Shown here piece by piece: positions 35,676 through 44,212 of a stretch of DNA of 64,000 bases. This DNA is from Kibdelosporangium aridum. Lineage in GTDB: Bacteria > Actinomycetota > Actinomycetes > Mycobacteriales > Pseudonocardiaceae. Where the stretch lies: the NCBI RefSeq assembly GCF_900176515.1, contig NZ_FWXV01000001.1, forward strand, positions 1,438,564 through 1,502,563, given 5' to 3'. Both the position numbers and the translations under genes were made by a program. Under the pieces are notes generated by a model. That model saw only the letters and a program-made list of their open reading frames with translations. It was not told where the DNA came from and did no database searches. Position 1 is the stretch's first letter, and each line of letters opens with the position of its first letter.

Positions 35676-37094
35676 ATGGCGCGTATCAAGGGGCGACACC
35701 GCATTTCCCGCAGAACGAAGATCGCCACCGGTGCGATCGGCTTGGCTATGGCGGTCGGCGGCCTGGTCGTGGTGACCACCGCGGGCGACCCGGCGGTCGC
35801 CCGGGCGGACGGCCCGGACAAGTCGTTGTTCGTCGACATCACCACCGTCCGTCCGAACGTCAAACTGCCACGGCAGCAACAGAACGCGTCCCGTGGCACG
35901 TTCACTGTGGACTGCGGCCGCAACGAGAACGGGCACTTCAACCCGGACAACTTCATCGCGCAACCGGGCGTCCGCAATGGAGCGCAGCACCTGCACGACT
36001 ACGTCGGCAACCTGTCCACCAACGCGGACTCGAACAACCAGAGCCTGCTCGCAGCGGGAACCACCTGCAAGAACGGGGACAAGTCCACGTACTTCTGGCC
36101 GGTGGTACGCATCGATCGGGAAGACGAGCAAGCCAACCCGCCGGCCCGTAAACAGGAACGCGATCAGCAGCAAGCCAAGGACAAACAGGCCGGTCAGGCG
36201 CCGCAAGTGGACTGCCCGGATGTCGCCAGCCAGCTACCGGACGTTCCCGAGCAGGCGCAGGCGGAGATCCAGCGGAACTTGGACCTGCTCGACACGCAGA
36301 TCGACGAGGCGAACAAGCGGTTGATCACCTCACAGGGCGAGGGTGGCCCGAACTTCATCCAGAACGCGATTCTGGGACCGCTGAAGGACAAGCGGGTCGC
36401 CACGATCGACCGGATGGCCATCGCGATCGGCCGCAACGCCCCGAGGCCCCAAGGACTCGAGCGGCTCGCGCCATGCGCCCTCAAGCAGGGCGGCAACCAG
36501 AATCCCGGTGGCGGTGGACAGTTGCCGGACGAGAACGACAACAACGAGCTGCCGGGCAACGAAGGCGAGATCCAGCGCCCGGAGTCGGTCGAGCTGACCT
36601 TCCGGGGCAGCCCGGTCGGCAAGGTGACCGCGATGCCGAAGTTCCTGCGGGTACTGTACGGCGACGCCAAGGTCTCCACCAACGGGCCGAAGAACGCCCG
36701 TGACTCGTGGACCTGCCAGGGCTTCGAGGACCGCGTGTTGATCAACAAGTACCCGATCTGCCCGCAGGGGAGCAAAGTCAAGCGGATCCACGACTTCCCG
36801 AGCTGCTGGGACGGCAAGAACACCGACTCGAAGAACCACCGCGACCACATCGTCTACCCGGACCAGAACGGGAAGTGCCGTGACGGCTTCAAAGCCGTTC
36901 CGCAGCTGCGGATCACACTGACGTACAACATCCCAGCGGACGTGCAGCGCAACGGACAGTACAAGGTGGACTCCTTCCCGGAAGAGGAGCACAACCCGTT
37001 CTCTGATCATGACGACTTCGCGAACGTGATGTCGCAGAGCATCATGAACCGGCTGGTCAACTGCGTGAACAAGAACAAGACCTGCAAGGAGTGA
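35676..37094 (+). CDS. Secreted DUF1996 protein
   Basis: 472 residues from the ATG at 35676 (GAGGTGAGTGGCCC upstream). N-terminal signal/anchor segment with RRTKIATGAIGLAMAVGGLVVV. The DUF1996 domain is split: RGTFTVDCGRNENGHFNPDNFIAQPG with HLHDYVGN near residue 110, and FPSCWDGKNTDSKNHRDHIVYP with VPQLRITLTYNIP near the end. Between them lies a long charged, Gln/Asn-rich insertion (about 150-310) with coiled-coil character. No established enzymatic role; DUF1996 proteins are secreted and sometimes carry carbohydrate-binding modules. Own promoter region (35582-35675) and shared bidirectional terminator. Confidence 0.85.
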   Translation: MARIKGRHRISRRTKIATGAIGLAMAVGGLVVVTTAGDPAVARADGPDKSLFVDITTVRPNVKLPRQQQNASRGTFTVDCGRNENGHFNPDNFIAQPGVRNGAQHLHDYVGNLSTNADSNNQSLLAAGTTCKNGDKSTYFWPVVRIDREDEQANPPARKQERDQQQAKDKQAGQAPQVDCPDVASQLPDVPEQAQAEIQRNLDLLDTQIDEANKRLITSQGEGGPNFIQNAILGPLKDKRVATIDRMAIAIGRNAPRPQGLERLAPCALKQGGNQNPGGGGQLPDENDNNELPGNEGEIQRPESVELTFRGSPVGKVTAMPKFLRVLYGDAKVSTNGPKNARDSWTCQGFEDRVLINKYPICPQGSKVKRIHDFPSCWDGKNTDSKNHRDHIVYPDQNGKCRDGFKAVPQLRITLTYNIPADVQRNGQYKVDSFPEEEHNPFSDHDDFANVMSQSIMNRLVNCVNKNKTCKE

Positions 37095-37099
37095 CGACT

Positions 37100-37134
37100 T
37101 GCTCCTCGTGAGCGCCCCTCGCTCACGAGGAGCA
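37100..37134. terminator. Bidirectional terminator between DUF1996 and PL1 genes
   Basis: Perfect 15-bp stem (TGCTCCTCGTGAGCG) with a CCCCT loop, 5 bases after the DUF1996 stop and 5 bases from the convergent PL1 stop at 37140. Confidence 0.88.
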
Positions 37135-37139
37135 TCCCG

Positions 37140-39584
37140 TCAGATCCGGCCGGTGCCCGCGCCGTCGCGGACGATGGCCGGAACGTTGGCCGCACTGTCC
37201 AGCGTGTACTGGTAGTACGTGCGGGGCTCGACGACGCTTCCGGCCGCCTCGCACGCGCCTGAGCCGGAGAACGCGTTACCACGTTGCATGATCCTGCCCG
37301 GATCGGACTCGGCATAGCCCACGTGACAGGGGAAGGGGACGTTCTCGAAGTAGTTGCCCTCGACCAGAACGCCCGCATCCATTGTGGATGCGACACCGTA
37401 GAGGCTGTTGCCGCGGTAGTAGTTGTTGTACACGTGCACGGGTTCGCCGAACCGGACCCGCGGATGCCGCTGTGCTGAGCCGTCGAAGAAGTTGTGGTGG
37501 TACGTCACCTTGAGGTATCCGACATCCGCGGTGTAGTTGTCGGAATGACCGAGCAACATGGACTTGTCCGTGCCGCGGAACCAGTTCCAGGACACCGTGA
37601 CGTAGTTGGACTGGCGCTTGACGTCGACCGAACCGTCGGCGCCAGGCAGGAACTCGTTGTGGTCTATCCACACGTGGTGCGCGGAGTTCGTCACGCTGAT
37701 CGAGTCGTCGGACGCGTCACCGAATTTGATGTTCCGGATGATCACGTTGTTGCCGGGCCGGGTAGTCGACCCCAGCTGCAGGCCACCACCGCTGATCTCG
37801 GCACCGGCGGTACCGATGATGCTCTTGTTCGCCACCACCGTGATCATCCCGTCGAACTGGATCCGGCCGGACAGCATGATCACGAATGGACCCGCGCGCC
37901 CGGCGTAGTCCCGCAGCTGTGCGGCGGTCGTGACGGTGACTGTCGGTCCACCCGCCCCGCCAGTCGTCCCGTTCTGGCCGAGGGCGTTGACGCTGGCGAA
38001 GCCGTCGACAGTGTTGGCCAGAGCGGACACACCGATCTTGCCGACACCGGCGCCCGCCATCACTGAAGCCTTGACCGAATTCGGGTCATCGAGTGTGTAA
38101 TTGTAGTAGGCGCGCGGCTCCTGAACAGTCCCACTGCAATCAGGTTGGCCCGATTCGCCCGCGAAGACGTTGTCCCGCGCGACACAACGCCCCGTCGGGC
38201 CAGCGTAGTGGTTGCTGACTGGCTCTTCGACATTCTCGAAGTAGTTACCCTCCACGACGCAGCCTGCGCTGGCCTGGCACGCGACGCCGATATCGGTGTT
38301 GTGAAGGTAATAGTTGTTGTAGATGTGCACCGGCTCGCCGAATCGCACTCGTGGGTTGCGTTGTGGCGTCTCGTTGAACCAGTTGTGGTGGTAAGTCACC
38401 TTCAGCCGGCCGGTGTCCTGTGCGCCGTTGCTGTCGTCGTGTCCCAACAACATGTTCTTGGTGTGGTTGTGGGTGTGGTTCCACGAGACGGTCACGTAAC
38501 TGGAGCCGCGTTTGATGTCGATCGCGCCGTCCTTGCCGCTGGCCAGGTCGTTGTGGTCGATCCAGACGTGGTGCGAGAACATCTGCACGTTGATGGCGTC
38601 GTCGGCCCAGTTGCGGAACACCAGGTTGCGCACGATGACGTTGTGTACGGCATCCGGTGGGGGTGTGGTGACGCTGTCGGCGACGGGCAGACCGATGTTC
38701 AGGCCACCGCCGGTGAAGCCGGACGCGGAGCCGACGCCGACGATGGTCTTGTCCGAGGTGACGTCGTGCATCGGACCAGGCAGGGCGATCATGCCGCGAA
38801 CACAGATGTTCACCGGTCCGGTCCGCCCGATCGCGGTGAGGAACTCCGTGGCGGTGTCCACTTCGACGGTGGGTCCGCCCGCGCCGCCGGTCGTGCCGTT
38901 CTGGCCCCAAGCGTCGACCGATGCGAAGCCCGTCGCGGTCCCTGAGGTGTCGCATGTGCCGGGAGGCGGCGGATCTGGCGGGCCGCCTGGTCCGCGCACA
39001 TCGGTGACGAGCACATCATCGAAGGATGCGCTGGCGTAGTTCGTGGTCACGCCAGCTCGTCCCGAGGCGAATGAGGTGTCAACGGCGCTTGTCAGCAGTG
39101 TGCCGTCCACGAAACCACGCAATGTGGTGCCGAACGCTTCGAGTCGCAGCGTGTACCAGGATCCGGTCGACACCGCCGCCGGTGCCAACGCGAGCGTGGT
39201 GAACCCGCTCCCGCTCCGTTTGCCGAGGACCACAGAGCTGTTCGCGGTCAACGCGAGGTAGTAGTAGCTGCTGGCGTTCTGGGCCCTGGCTGCAACGGCG
39301 ACATGGCGGTTCGTGGCGCCGAAGCCGGTCGGCTTGACGCGCACCTGCACGGACTGGTCCGACCATGACAGCCCAAGGAGGGCTCTGGCGTCCGAGCTTG
39401 TGCCGGACTGGCGCAACGCCCGTGACCCGTCGGCCACGACCGACCAGCTGCCGCTGCTGGTGCTCCACCCGGTCGTGTTGCCGTCTTCGAAGTCGTCATT
39501 GAGCAGTGTCGCAGCGGAAGCGGCCGGCGGGAGTGCGATGCTGGCGGCGAGGGCGAACCCGATCAGCGTGGTCAGTTTTCTCAT
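37140..39584 (-). CDS. Secreted tandem-domain PL1 pectate lyase with N-terminal jelly roll
   Basis: 814 residues from the ATG at 39584 (GGGAGG upstream; TGATG overlap with the PL1 gene at 39584-40546). Signal peptide MRKLTTLIGFALAASIALPPA. Residues about 25-200 form a LamG-like beta-sandwich (LLNDDFEDGNTTGWSTSSGSW). Two complete PL1 beta-helix domains follow, at about 215-510 and 520-814, each starting A(W/L)GQNGTTGGAGGPTV and carrying VWIDHN, VSWN and VTYHHNW/FF...QRxPRVRFGEPVHVYNNYY. The two copies differ enough to be old duplicates. Two catalytic units on one chain would act on the same pectin strand. Confidence 0.9.
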   Translation of the reverse strand: MRKLTTLIGFALAASIALPPAASAATLLNDDFEDGNTTGWSTSSGSWSVVADGSRALRQSGTSSDARALLGLSWSDQSVQVRVKPTGFGATNRHVAVAARAQNASSYYYLALTANSSVVLGKRSGSGFTTLALAPAAVSTGSWYTLRLEAFGTTLRGFVDGTLLTSAVDTSFASGRAGVTTNYASASFDDVLVTDVRGPGGPPDPPPPGTCDTSGTATGFASVDAWGQNGTTGGAGGPTVEVDTATEFLTAIGRTGPVNICVRGMIALPGPMHDVTSDKTIVGVGSASGFTGGGLNIGLPVADSVTTPPPDAVHNVIVRNLVFRNWADDAINVQMFSHHVWIDHNDLASGKDGAIDIKRGSSYVTVSWNHTHNHTKNMLLGHDDSNGAQDTGRLKVTYHHNWFNETPQRNPRVRFGEPVHIYNNYYLHNTDIGVACQASAGCVVEGNYFENVEEPVSNHYAGPTGRCVARDNVFAGESGQPDCSGTVQEPRAYYNYTLDDPNSVKASVMAGAGVGKIGVSALANTVDGFASVNALGQNGTTGGAGGPTVTVTTAAQLRDYAGRAGPFVIMLSGRIQFDGMITVVANKSIIGTAGAEISGGGLQLGSTTRPGNNVIIRNIKFGDASDDSISVTNSAHHVWIDHNEFLPGADGSVDVKRQSNYVTVSWNWFRGTDKSMLLGHSDNYTADVGYLKVTYHHNFFDGSAQRHPRVRFGEPVHVYNNYYRGNSLYGVASTMDAGVLVEGNYFENVPFPCHVGYAESDPGRIMQRGNAFSGSGACEAAGSVVEPRTYYQYTLDSAANVPAIVRDGAGTGRI

Positions 39585-40546
39585 CACAACCTCCCGACGC
39601 CGACGCCGGCGGGCACGATGCTTGGGATGGAGGCCGGATTGTCGAGGGTGTACGCGTAGTACGTGCGCGGCTCGACGACAGTGCCGAGTGTCTGTGGAGT
39701 ACCCGAACCGACGAACACGTTGTTTCGCTGTACGACACGTCCGGGGCCGCTGTCGCCGTAACCCGAGTAGATGGGGAACGGCACGTTCTCGAAGTAATTG
39801 CCCTCGACGAGAACACCGGCGTCCATTGTGGATGCGACGGCGTACAGGTTGTTGGCGCGGAAGTAGTTGTTGTACACGTGCACGGGCTCGCCGAACCGGA
39901 CTCGCGGATGCCGTTGCCGGGAGCGGTCGAAGTAGTTGTGGTGGATGGACACCTTGAGGTGGCCGCGGTCCTGGCTGGCGTTGCCGTCCGAGTGACCGAT
40001 CAGCATGCTCTTGTCGGTCTGGTTGAACCAGTTCCACGACACTGTCACGTATTCCGCGCCGCGCACGATGTCGACCGCGCCGTCGACAGGGGCGACGAAC
40101 TCGTTGTGGTCGATCCAGATGTGGTGTGAGTTCTGGCCGACGTTGATCGCGTCGTCCTCGGCGTTGGTGAACTTGATGTTGCGGACGATCACGTTGGACG
40201 AGCGGTAGAAGTCCAGCCCGCCCCCGTTGATCACAGCCGACGTGCCGAGACCGACGATCGTCTTGTTCGGCCGGACCCCTTGCTTGCTGGTGATGTCGAT
40301 CCGGCCGGACAGCTGGATCGTCATCGGGCCGACTGTGTCGATGTAGTCGAGGAACTGGTCGGCCGTGGTCGCGGTGACCACAGGACCGCCGAGGCCACCG
40401 GTGGTTCCGTTCTGGCCCAACGCGGGCACTGCGGCGAAGCCGTCAGCGGTGGCCGCAGGTGCGGCCACCGCGTCAGGCGTCGTGGACGCGGCCACGACGG
40501 CGGCTGCCGCACCGGCGAACAGAGTGCGGCGACTGATCCGGGACAT
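39584..40546 (-). CDS. Secreted PL1 pectate lyase (Tat signal)
   Basis: 320 residues from the ATG at 40546 (GAGGAGG upstream). An ATG at 40561 overlapping the previous stop is rejected because the ribosome site lies after it. Tat signal SRISRRTLFAGAAAAVV. One PL1 domain: VPALGQNGTTGGLGGPVV, IWIDHNEFVAPVDG, VTVSWNWFNQTDKSMLIGHSD, IHHNYFDRSRQRHPRVRFGEPVHVYNNYF. Middle gene of the three-gene PL1 operon. Confidence 0.92.
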   Translation of the reverse strand: MSRISRRTLFAGAAAAVVAASTTPDAVAAPAATADGFAAVPALGQNGTTGGLGGPVVTATTADQFLDYIDTVGPMTIQLSGRIDITSKQGVRPNKTIVGLGTSAVINGGGLDFYRSSNVIVRNIKFTNAEDDAINVGQNSHHIWIDHNEFVAPVDGAVDIVRGAEYVTVSWNWFNQTDKSMLIGHSDGNASQDRGHLKVSIHHNYFDRSRQRHPRVRFGEPVHVYNNYFRANNLYAVASTMDAGVLVEGNYFENVPFPIYSGYGDSGPGRVVQRNNVFVGSGTPQTLGTVVEPRTYYAYTLDNPASIPSIVPAGVGVGRL

Positions 40547-40557
40547 TTCTGGCCTCC

Positions 40558-41574
40558 TCATATTCTGCCGACACCGGCGCCGTTCGGCACGACGGTGGGA
40601 ACTTCGGTGGCACGGTGGAGGGTGTACGGGTAGTAGGTCCGCGGTTCGACGACCGATCCACGGGTCTCGATCTCGTGGTTGCAGTCGACCAGGACGTTGT
40701 CGCTGGCCACCATCCGGCCGAGATCGCCGCTGAAGTCGACCCGGCCCGGGTTGTTCACACTGAAGAAGTAATTGCCTTCCAGGACGACGCCCGCGTTCAT
40801 CGCTACCGCGACGCCGTAGCTGTTGTCCCGGTAGTAGTTGTTGTAGACGTGGACCGGCTCACCGAAGCGGACCCGGGGATTGCGCTGGTCGGAACCGTCG
40901 AAGTAGTTGTGGTGGTAGGTCACCCGCAGGCGGCCGATGTCCTGTACCCCGTTGTCGTCGTCGTGGCCGAGCAGCAGGGTCTTGTCGTGGTCGTGGAACC
41001 TGTTCCAGGACACGGTGATGAAGTCCGAACCGCGCTTGATGTCGACGGCGCCGTCGTCACCGTTGCTGAAGTCGTTGTGGTCGATCCAGATGTGATGGGA
41101 GAACATCTGGACGTTGATCAGGTCGTCGGTGGCGGCGCTGAGTGACAGGTTGCGGATGATCACGTTGTGCACGGCGTTCGGTGGTGGTGCCGTGATCTTG
41201 TCGTTGACCGGCAGACCGATGTTCAGTCCGCCGCCGACCAGCCGGGCGTCGCTGCCCAACCCGATGATGGTCTTGTCCGAGGCGACGTTGTGCATGCCGT
41301 CGGTGGTCCCGGTCGGGAGCGTGATCGTGCCACGCACCTGGACGACGAGTGGTTCAGGACGCGCGATGTAGTCGAGGAACTGGGTTGTTGTGGTCGCGGT
41401 GACGGTGGCACCCGCCGCGCCGCCGGTCGTTCCGTTTTGTCCCAGGGAATTGACCGCGGCGAATCCGTCTGGTCCGGTCGGGAGCGCGGATGCGGCCGGT
41501 GACGGTCCGAGTGGTGGTCCGGGTAGCACTGCAGCCGACGCGATGACTGCGGCCACGACAAAGCGTGTCCACAT
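40558..41574 (-). CDS. Secreted PL1 pectate lyase
   Basis: 338 residues from the ATG at 41574 (GAAAGGACACCCTCCC upstream). Signal peptide MWTRFVVAAVIASAAVLPGPP. PL1 motifs: VNSLGQNGTTGGAAGATV, IWIDHNDFSNGDDGAVDIKRG, VSWNRFHDHDKTLLLGHDD, VTYHHNYFDGSDQRNPRVRFGEPVHVYNNYY. First gene of the PL1 operon, controlled from the 41575-41825 gap that holds a GGAAAGCGCTTTCC operator. Confidence 0.92.
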   Translation of the reverse strand: MWTRFVVAAVIASAAVLPGPPLGPSPAASALPTGPDGFAAVNSLGQNGTTGGAAGATVTATTTTQFLDYIARPEPLVVQVRGTITLPTGTTDGMHNVASDKTIIGLGSDARLVGGGLNIGLPVNDKITAPPPNAVHNVIIRNLSLSAATDDLINVQMFSHHIWIDHNDFSNGDDGAVDIKRGSDFITVSWNRFHDHDKTLLLGHDDDNGVQDIGRLRVTYHHNYFDGSDQRNPRVRFGEPVHVYNNYYRDNSYGVAVAMNAGVVLEGNYFFSVNNPGRVDFSGDLGRMVASDNVLVDCNHEIETRGSVVEPRTYYPYTLHRATEVPTVVPNGAGVGRI

Positions 41575-41684
41575 GGGAGGGTGTCCTTTCCGGTGCGGGG
41601 CAAGCGGCCACAGCGGCTGGGGCAAGCCGCGAGCCGCCGTGGCCGCGTCGGCCGGACATGCAGGGTTGTCCGGCCGTGCAACGC

Positions 41685-41698
41685 GGAAAGCGCTTTCC
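41685..41698. promoter_or_regulatory. LacI/CcpA-type operator GGAAAGCGCTTTCC (PL1 operon)
   Basis: Perfect palindrome 111 bases upstream of the first PL1 gene; identical to the PL3 site at 26669, linking both pectate lyase units to the LacI protein of 27674. Confidence 0.8.
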
Positions 41699-41770
41699 GG
41701 ACTTACCGTATGCGGTCCGCTCCGGGGTGTCAACGGGTGTCTTGTCCGCGCCGGACGGTCCGGCTACCCT

Positions 41771-41794
41771 GGATCTGGGAGCGCTCCCAGATCC
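41771..41794. promoter_or_regulatory. CebR-type operator in a 24-base perfect palindrome (GH74)
   Basis: The core 41776-41789 is TGGGAGCGCTCCCA, the established CebR operator of Streptomyces cellulose utilisation; symmetry extends five bases further on each side. It ends 31 bases before the GH74 start. No cebR gene is visible in this window. Confidence 0.85.
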
Positions 41795-41825
41795 TTGTCC
41801 GACCACGGCGATCGGAGGACTCTCA

Positions 41826-44090
41826 ATGCGGAGAGCTCTTGCTGGCGCGCTCGCGATCATCCTGACAGCGGGCCTGATGACGCAACCGAACCCGGTGGCA
41901 GACGCGGCCGAGCCGTACACCTGGAGCAACGTCGAGATCGCTGGCGGCGGGTTCGTACCGGGAATCGTGTTCAACCAAACCGAACGCAACCTGATCTACG
42001 CGCGGACCGACATCGGCGGCGCGTACCGCTGGAACCAGTCCACTGGCAGGTGGATTCCCTTGCTTGACCACATCGGCCGGGACAACTGGGGGCTCAACGG
42101 TGTGGCCAGCCTGGCCACCGACCCGGTCGACCCGAACCGGGTCTACGTCGCCGCCGGGATGTACACCAACAGCTGGGATCCCAACAACGGCGCCATCCTG
42201 AGATCGAGCGACCGCGGAAACTCCTGGCAACAGACGAATCTGCCGTTCAAGCTGGGCGGGAACATGCCGGGCCGGGGAATGGGGGAGCGGCTGGCCATCG
42301 ACCCCAACCGCAACAGCGTTCTGTACCTGGCCGCGCCGAGCGGGAACGGCCTGTGGCGCAGCACGGACTCGGGTGCCACCTGGAGCAAGGTCACCTCGTT
42401 CCCGAACCCGGGCAACTACGCCCAGGATCCGAATGATCCCAACGGTTATCTCAACGACAACCAGGGCGTGCTGTGGGTGACGTTCGACCCGCGAACCGGC
42501 AGCCGGGGTAACACCACGCAGACCATCTACGTCGGTGTCGCGGACAAGCAGAACATCCTGTATCGCAGCACGAACGGCGGCGCCAGCTGGGAACGAGTCG
42601 CCGGGCAACCGACCGGATACCTGCCGCACAAGGGAGTTCTCGACCCAGTCAACGGTCAGCTGTACATCGCGACCAGTGACACTGGCGGACCGTACGACGG
42701 GAGCAAAGGCGACGTCTGGAAGTTCACCACGGCCTCCGGCCAATGGACACAGATCAGCCCGATTCCGTCGAGTAGTTCCGACAACTACTTCGGCTACAGC
42801 GGTCTCACCCTCGATCGCGGCAAACCAGGCACCCTGATGGTGTCCACGCAGGTGTCATGGTGGCCGGACATCATTCTGTTCCGCAGTACGGACAGCGGCG
42901 CGACTTGGACAAGGATCTGGGACTGGACGAGCTACCCGAACCGTTCTTTCCGCTACAGCCATGACATTTCGGCGGTGCCGTGGCTGAGTCTCGGTGCGAA
43001 TCCGCAACCGCCGGAAGTGACACCGAAGCTCGGCTGGATGACCGAGGCGATGGAGATCGACCCGTTCGACTCGAACCGGATGATGTACGGCACCGGCGCC
43101 ACCATCTACGGCACGACAAACCTCACAGCATGGGATACCGGCGGTAAGATCACGATCAAGCCGATGGTCGGCGGTCTCGAGGAGACCGCGGTGCTCGACC
43201 TGATCAGTCCGCCGACCGGAGCGCCGCTGATCAGCGCACTGGGCGACATCGGCGGGTTCCGGCACGACCAGCTTGGCGCGGTTCCCCGGAATGTGTTCCT
43301 GTCACCAGTTTTCACGACCACGACCGATCTGGACTTCGCCGAGCGCAATCCAGCGTCGATGGTGCGTGTCGGGAACTTCGACAAGGCCGCGAGGCCGAAC
43401 GACAACCGTATCGCGTTCTCCACCAACGGCGGCGCCAACTGGTTCCAAGGTGCGGAACCGGCGGGGGTCAGCGGCGGTGGGACGGTCGCCGCGGGCGCGG
43501 ATGCGAGTAGATTCGTGTGGAGTCCAACAGGTACGGGCGTGCACTACGCCTCTGGCTATGGGAGCTCGTGGACCGCCTCGACGGGAATTCCCGCTGGTGC
43601 GAAAGTCGCGGCTGACCGCGTGAACCCGCGGAAGTTCTACGGCTTCGCTTCCGGAAAGTTCTACGTCAGCGTGGACGGCGGAGCGAGTTTCTCGGCGAGC
43701 TCGGCGGCAGGCCTGCCGAGCAGTGCGCGGTTCACGGCCGTGGCCGGCCGGGAAGGTGACATCTGGCTCGCGGGAACCGGCGGTCTGTGGCGCTCAACCG
43801 ATTCAGGCGCCACTTTCGTGAAAGTTCAAGGCGTGCAGGAAGCGGAGAACATCGGAATCGGCCGGGCGGCTCCCGGCAAGAGCTATCCGGCCCTGTACAC
43901 GATCGCCCGGATAGCCGGTGTGCACGGGGTGTTCCGGTCTATCGACGCTGGCGCCATCTGGGTGCGGATCAATGACGACAAACACAGGTACGGCAACATC
44001 GGTGACGCCATTACTGGTGATCCACGCGTTTACGGCAGGGTCTACTTGGGAACGAACGGTCGCGGCGTGATCATGGGAAGTATGTCCTAA
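41826..44090 (+). CDS. Secreted GH74 xyloglucanase
   Basis: 754 residues from the ATG at 41826 (GGAGGACTCTCA upstream). Signal peptide MRRALAGALAIILTAGLMTQP. Two seven-bladed propellers built from Asp-box-like repeats (RSSDRGNSWQ, RSTDSGATWSK, RSTNGGASWER). Catalytic Asp positions: YARTDIGGAYRW (about 60) and EIDPFDSNRMMYGTG (about 410). Full length for the catalytic domain but without the CBM2 often appended in Streptomyces. Cleaves the glucan backbone of xyloglucan. A CebR-type box implies induction by cello-oligosaccharides. Confidence 0.93.
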   Translation: MRRALAGALAIILTAGLMTQPNPVADAAEPYTWSNVEIAGGGFVPGIVFNQTERNLIYARTDIGGAYRWNQSTGRWIPLLDHIGRDNWGLNGVASLATDPVDPNRVYVAAGMYTNSWDPNNGAILRSSDRGNSWQQTNLPFKLGGNMPGRGMGERLAIDPNRNSVLYLAAPSGNGLWRSTDSGATWSKVTSFPNPGNYAQDPNDPNGYLNDNQGVLWVTFDPRTGSRGNTTQTIYVGVADKQNILYRSTNGGASWERVAGQPTGYLPHKGVLDPVNGQLYIATSDTGGPYDGSKGDVWKFTTASGQWTQISPIPSSSSDNYFGYSGLTLDRGKPGTLMVSTQVSWWPDIILFRSTDSGATWTRIWDWTSYPNRSFRYSHDISAVPWLSLGANPQPPEVTPKLGWMTEAMEIDPFDSNRMMYGTGATIYGTTNLTAWDTGGKITIKPMVGGLEETAVLDLISPPTGAPLISALGDIGGFRHDQLGAVPRNVFLSPVFTTTTDLDFAERNPASMVRVGNFDKAARPNDNRIAFSTNGGANWFQGAEPAGVSGGGTVAAGADASRFVWSPTGTGVHYASGYGSSWTASTGIPAGAKVAADRVNPRKFYGFASGKFYVSVDGGASFSASSAAGLPSSARFTAVAGREGDIWLAGTGGLWRSTDSGATFVKVQGVQEAENIGIGRAAPGKSYPALYTIARIAGVHGVFRSIDAGAIWVRINDDKHRYGNIGDAITGDPRVYGRVYLGTNGRGVIMGSMS

Positions 44091-44098
44091 GAGGTGTG

Positions 44099-44133
44099 AC
44101 CGGCATTCGCGAGGGTTTCTCGCGAATGCCGGT
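44099..44133 (+). terminator. Terminator of the GH74 gene
   Basis: Perfect 15-bp stem (ACCGGCATTCGCGAG) with a GGTTT loop, 8 bases past the stop codon. Confidence 0.88.
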
Positions 44134-44168
44134 TGACGCCGCCTGTCTGCCATCGTACGGTTCACGTG

Positions 44169-44190
44169 GTTGAACGATCATTAATTCAAC
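44169..44190. promoter_or_regulatory. Inverted repeat upstream of the orphan CUT2 ABC genes
   Basis: GTTGAA and TTCAAC arms with a 10-base A+T-rich spacer (CGATCATTAA), ending 22 bases before the GTG of the ATPase gene. Unlike the LacI operators elsewhere in the window; possible site for another regulator class. Confidence 0.4.
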
Positions 44191-44212
44191 TAGCGGGACC
44201 CAGGGGGCAGGT

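Noticed and set aside
37140..41574. Repeated DNA within the PL1 operon as a mobile or CRISPR-like repeat
   Set aside because: The similarity follows conserved protein motifs of four PL1 domains, with third-codon-position differences; it is gene duplication.
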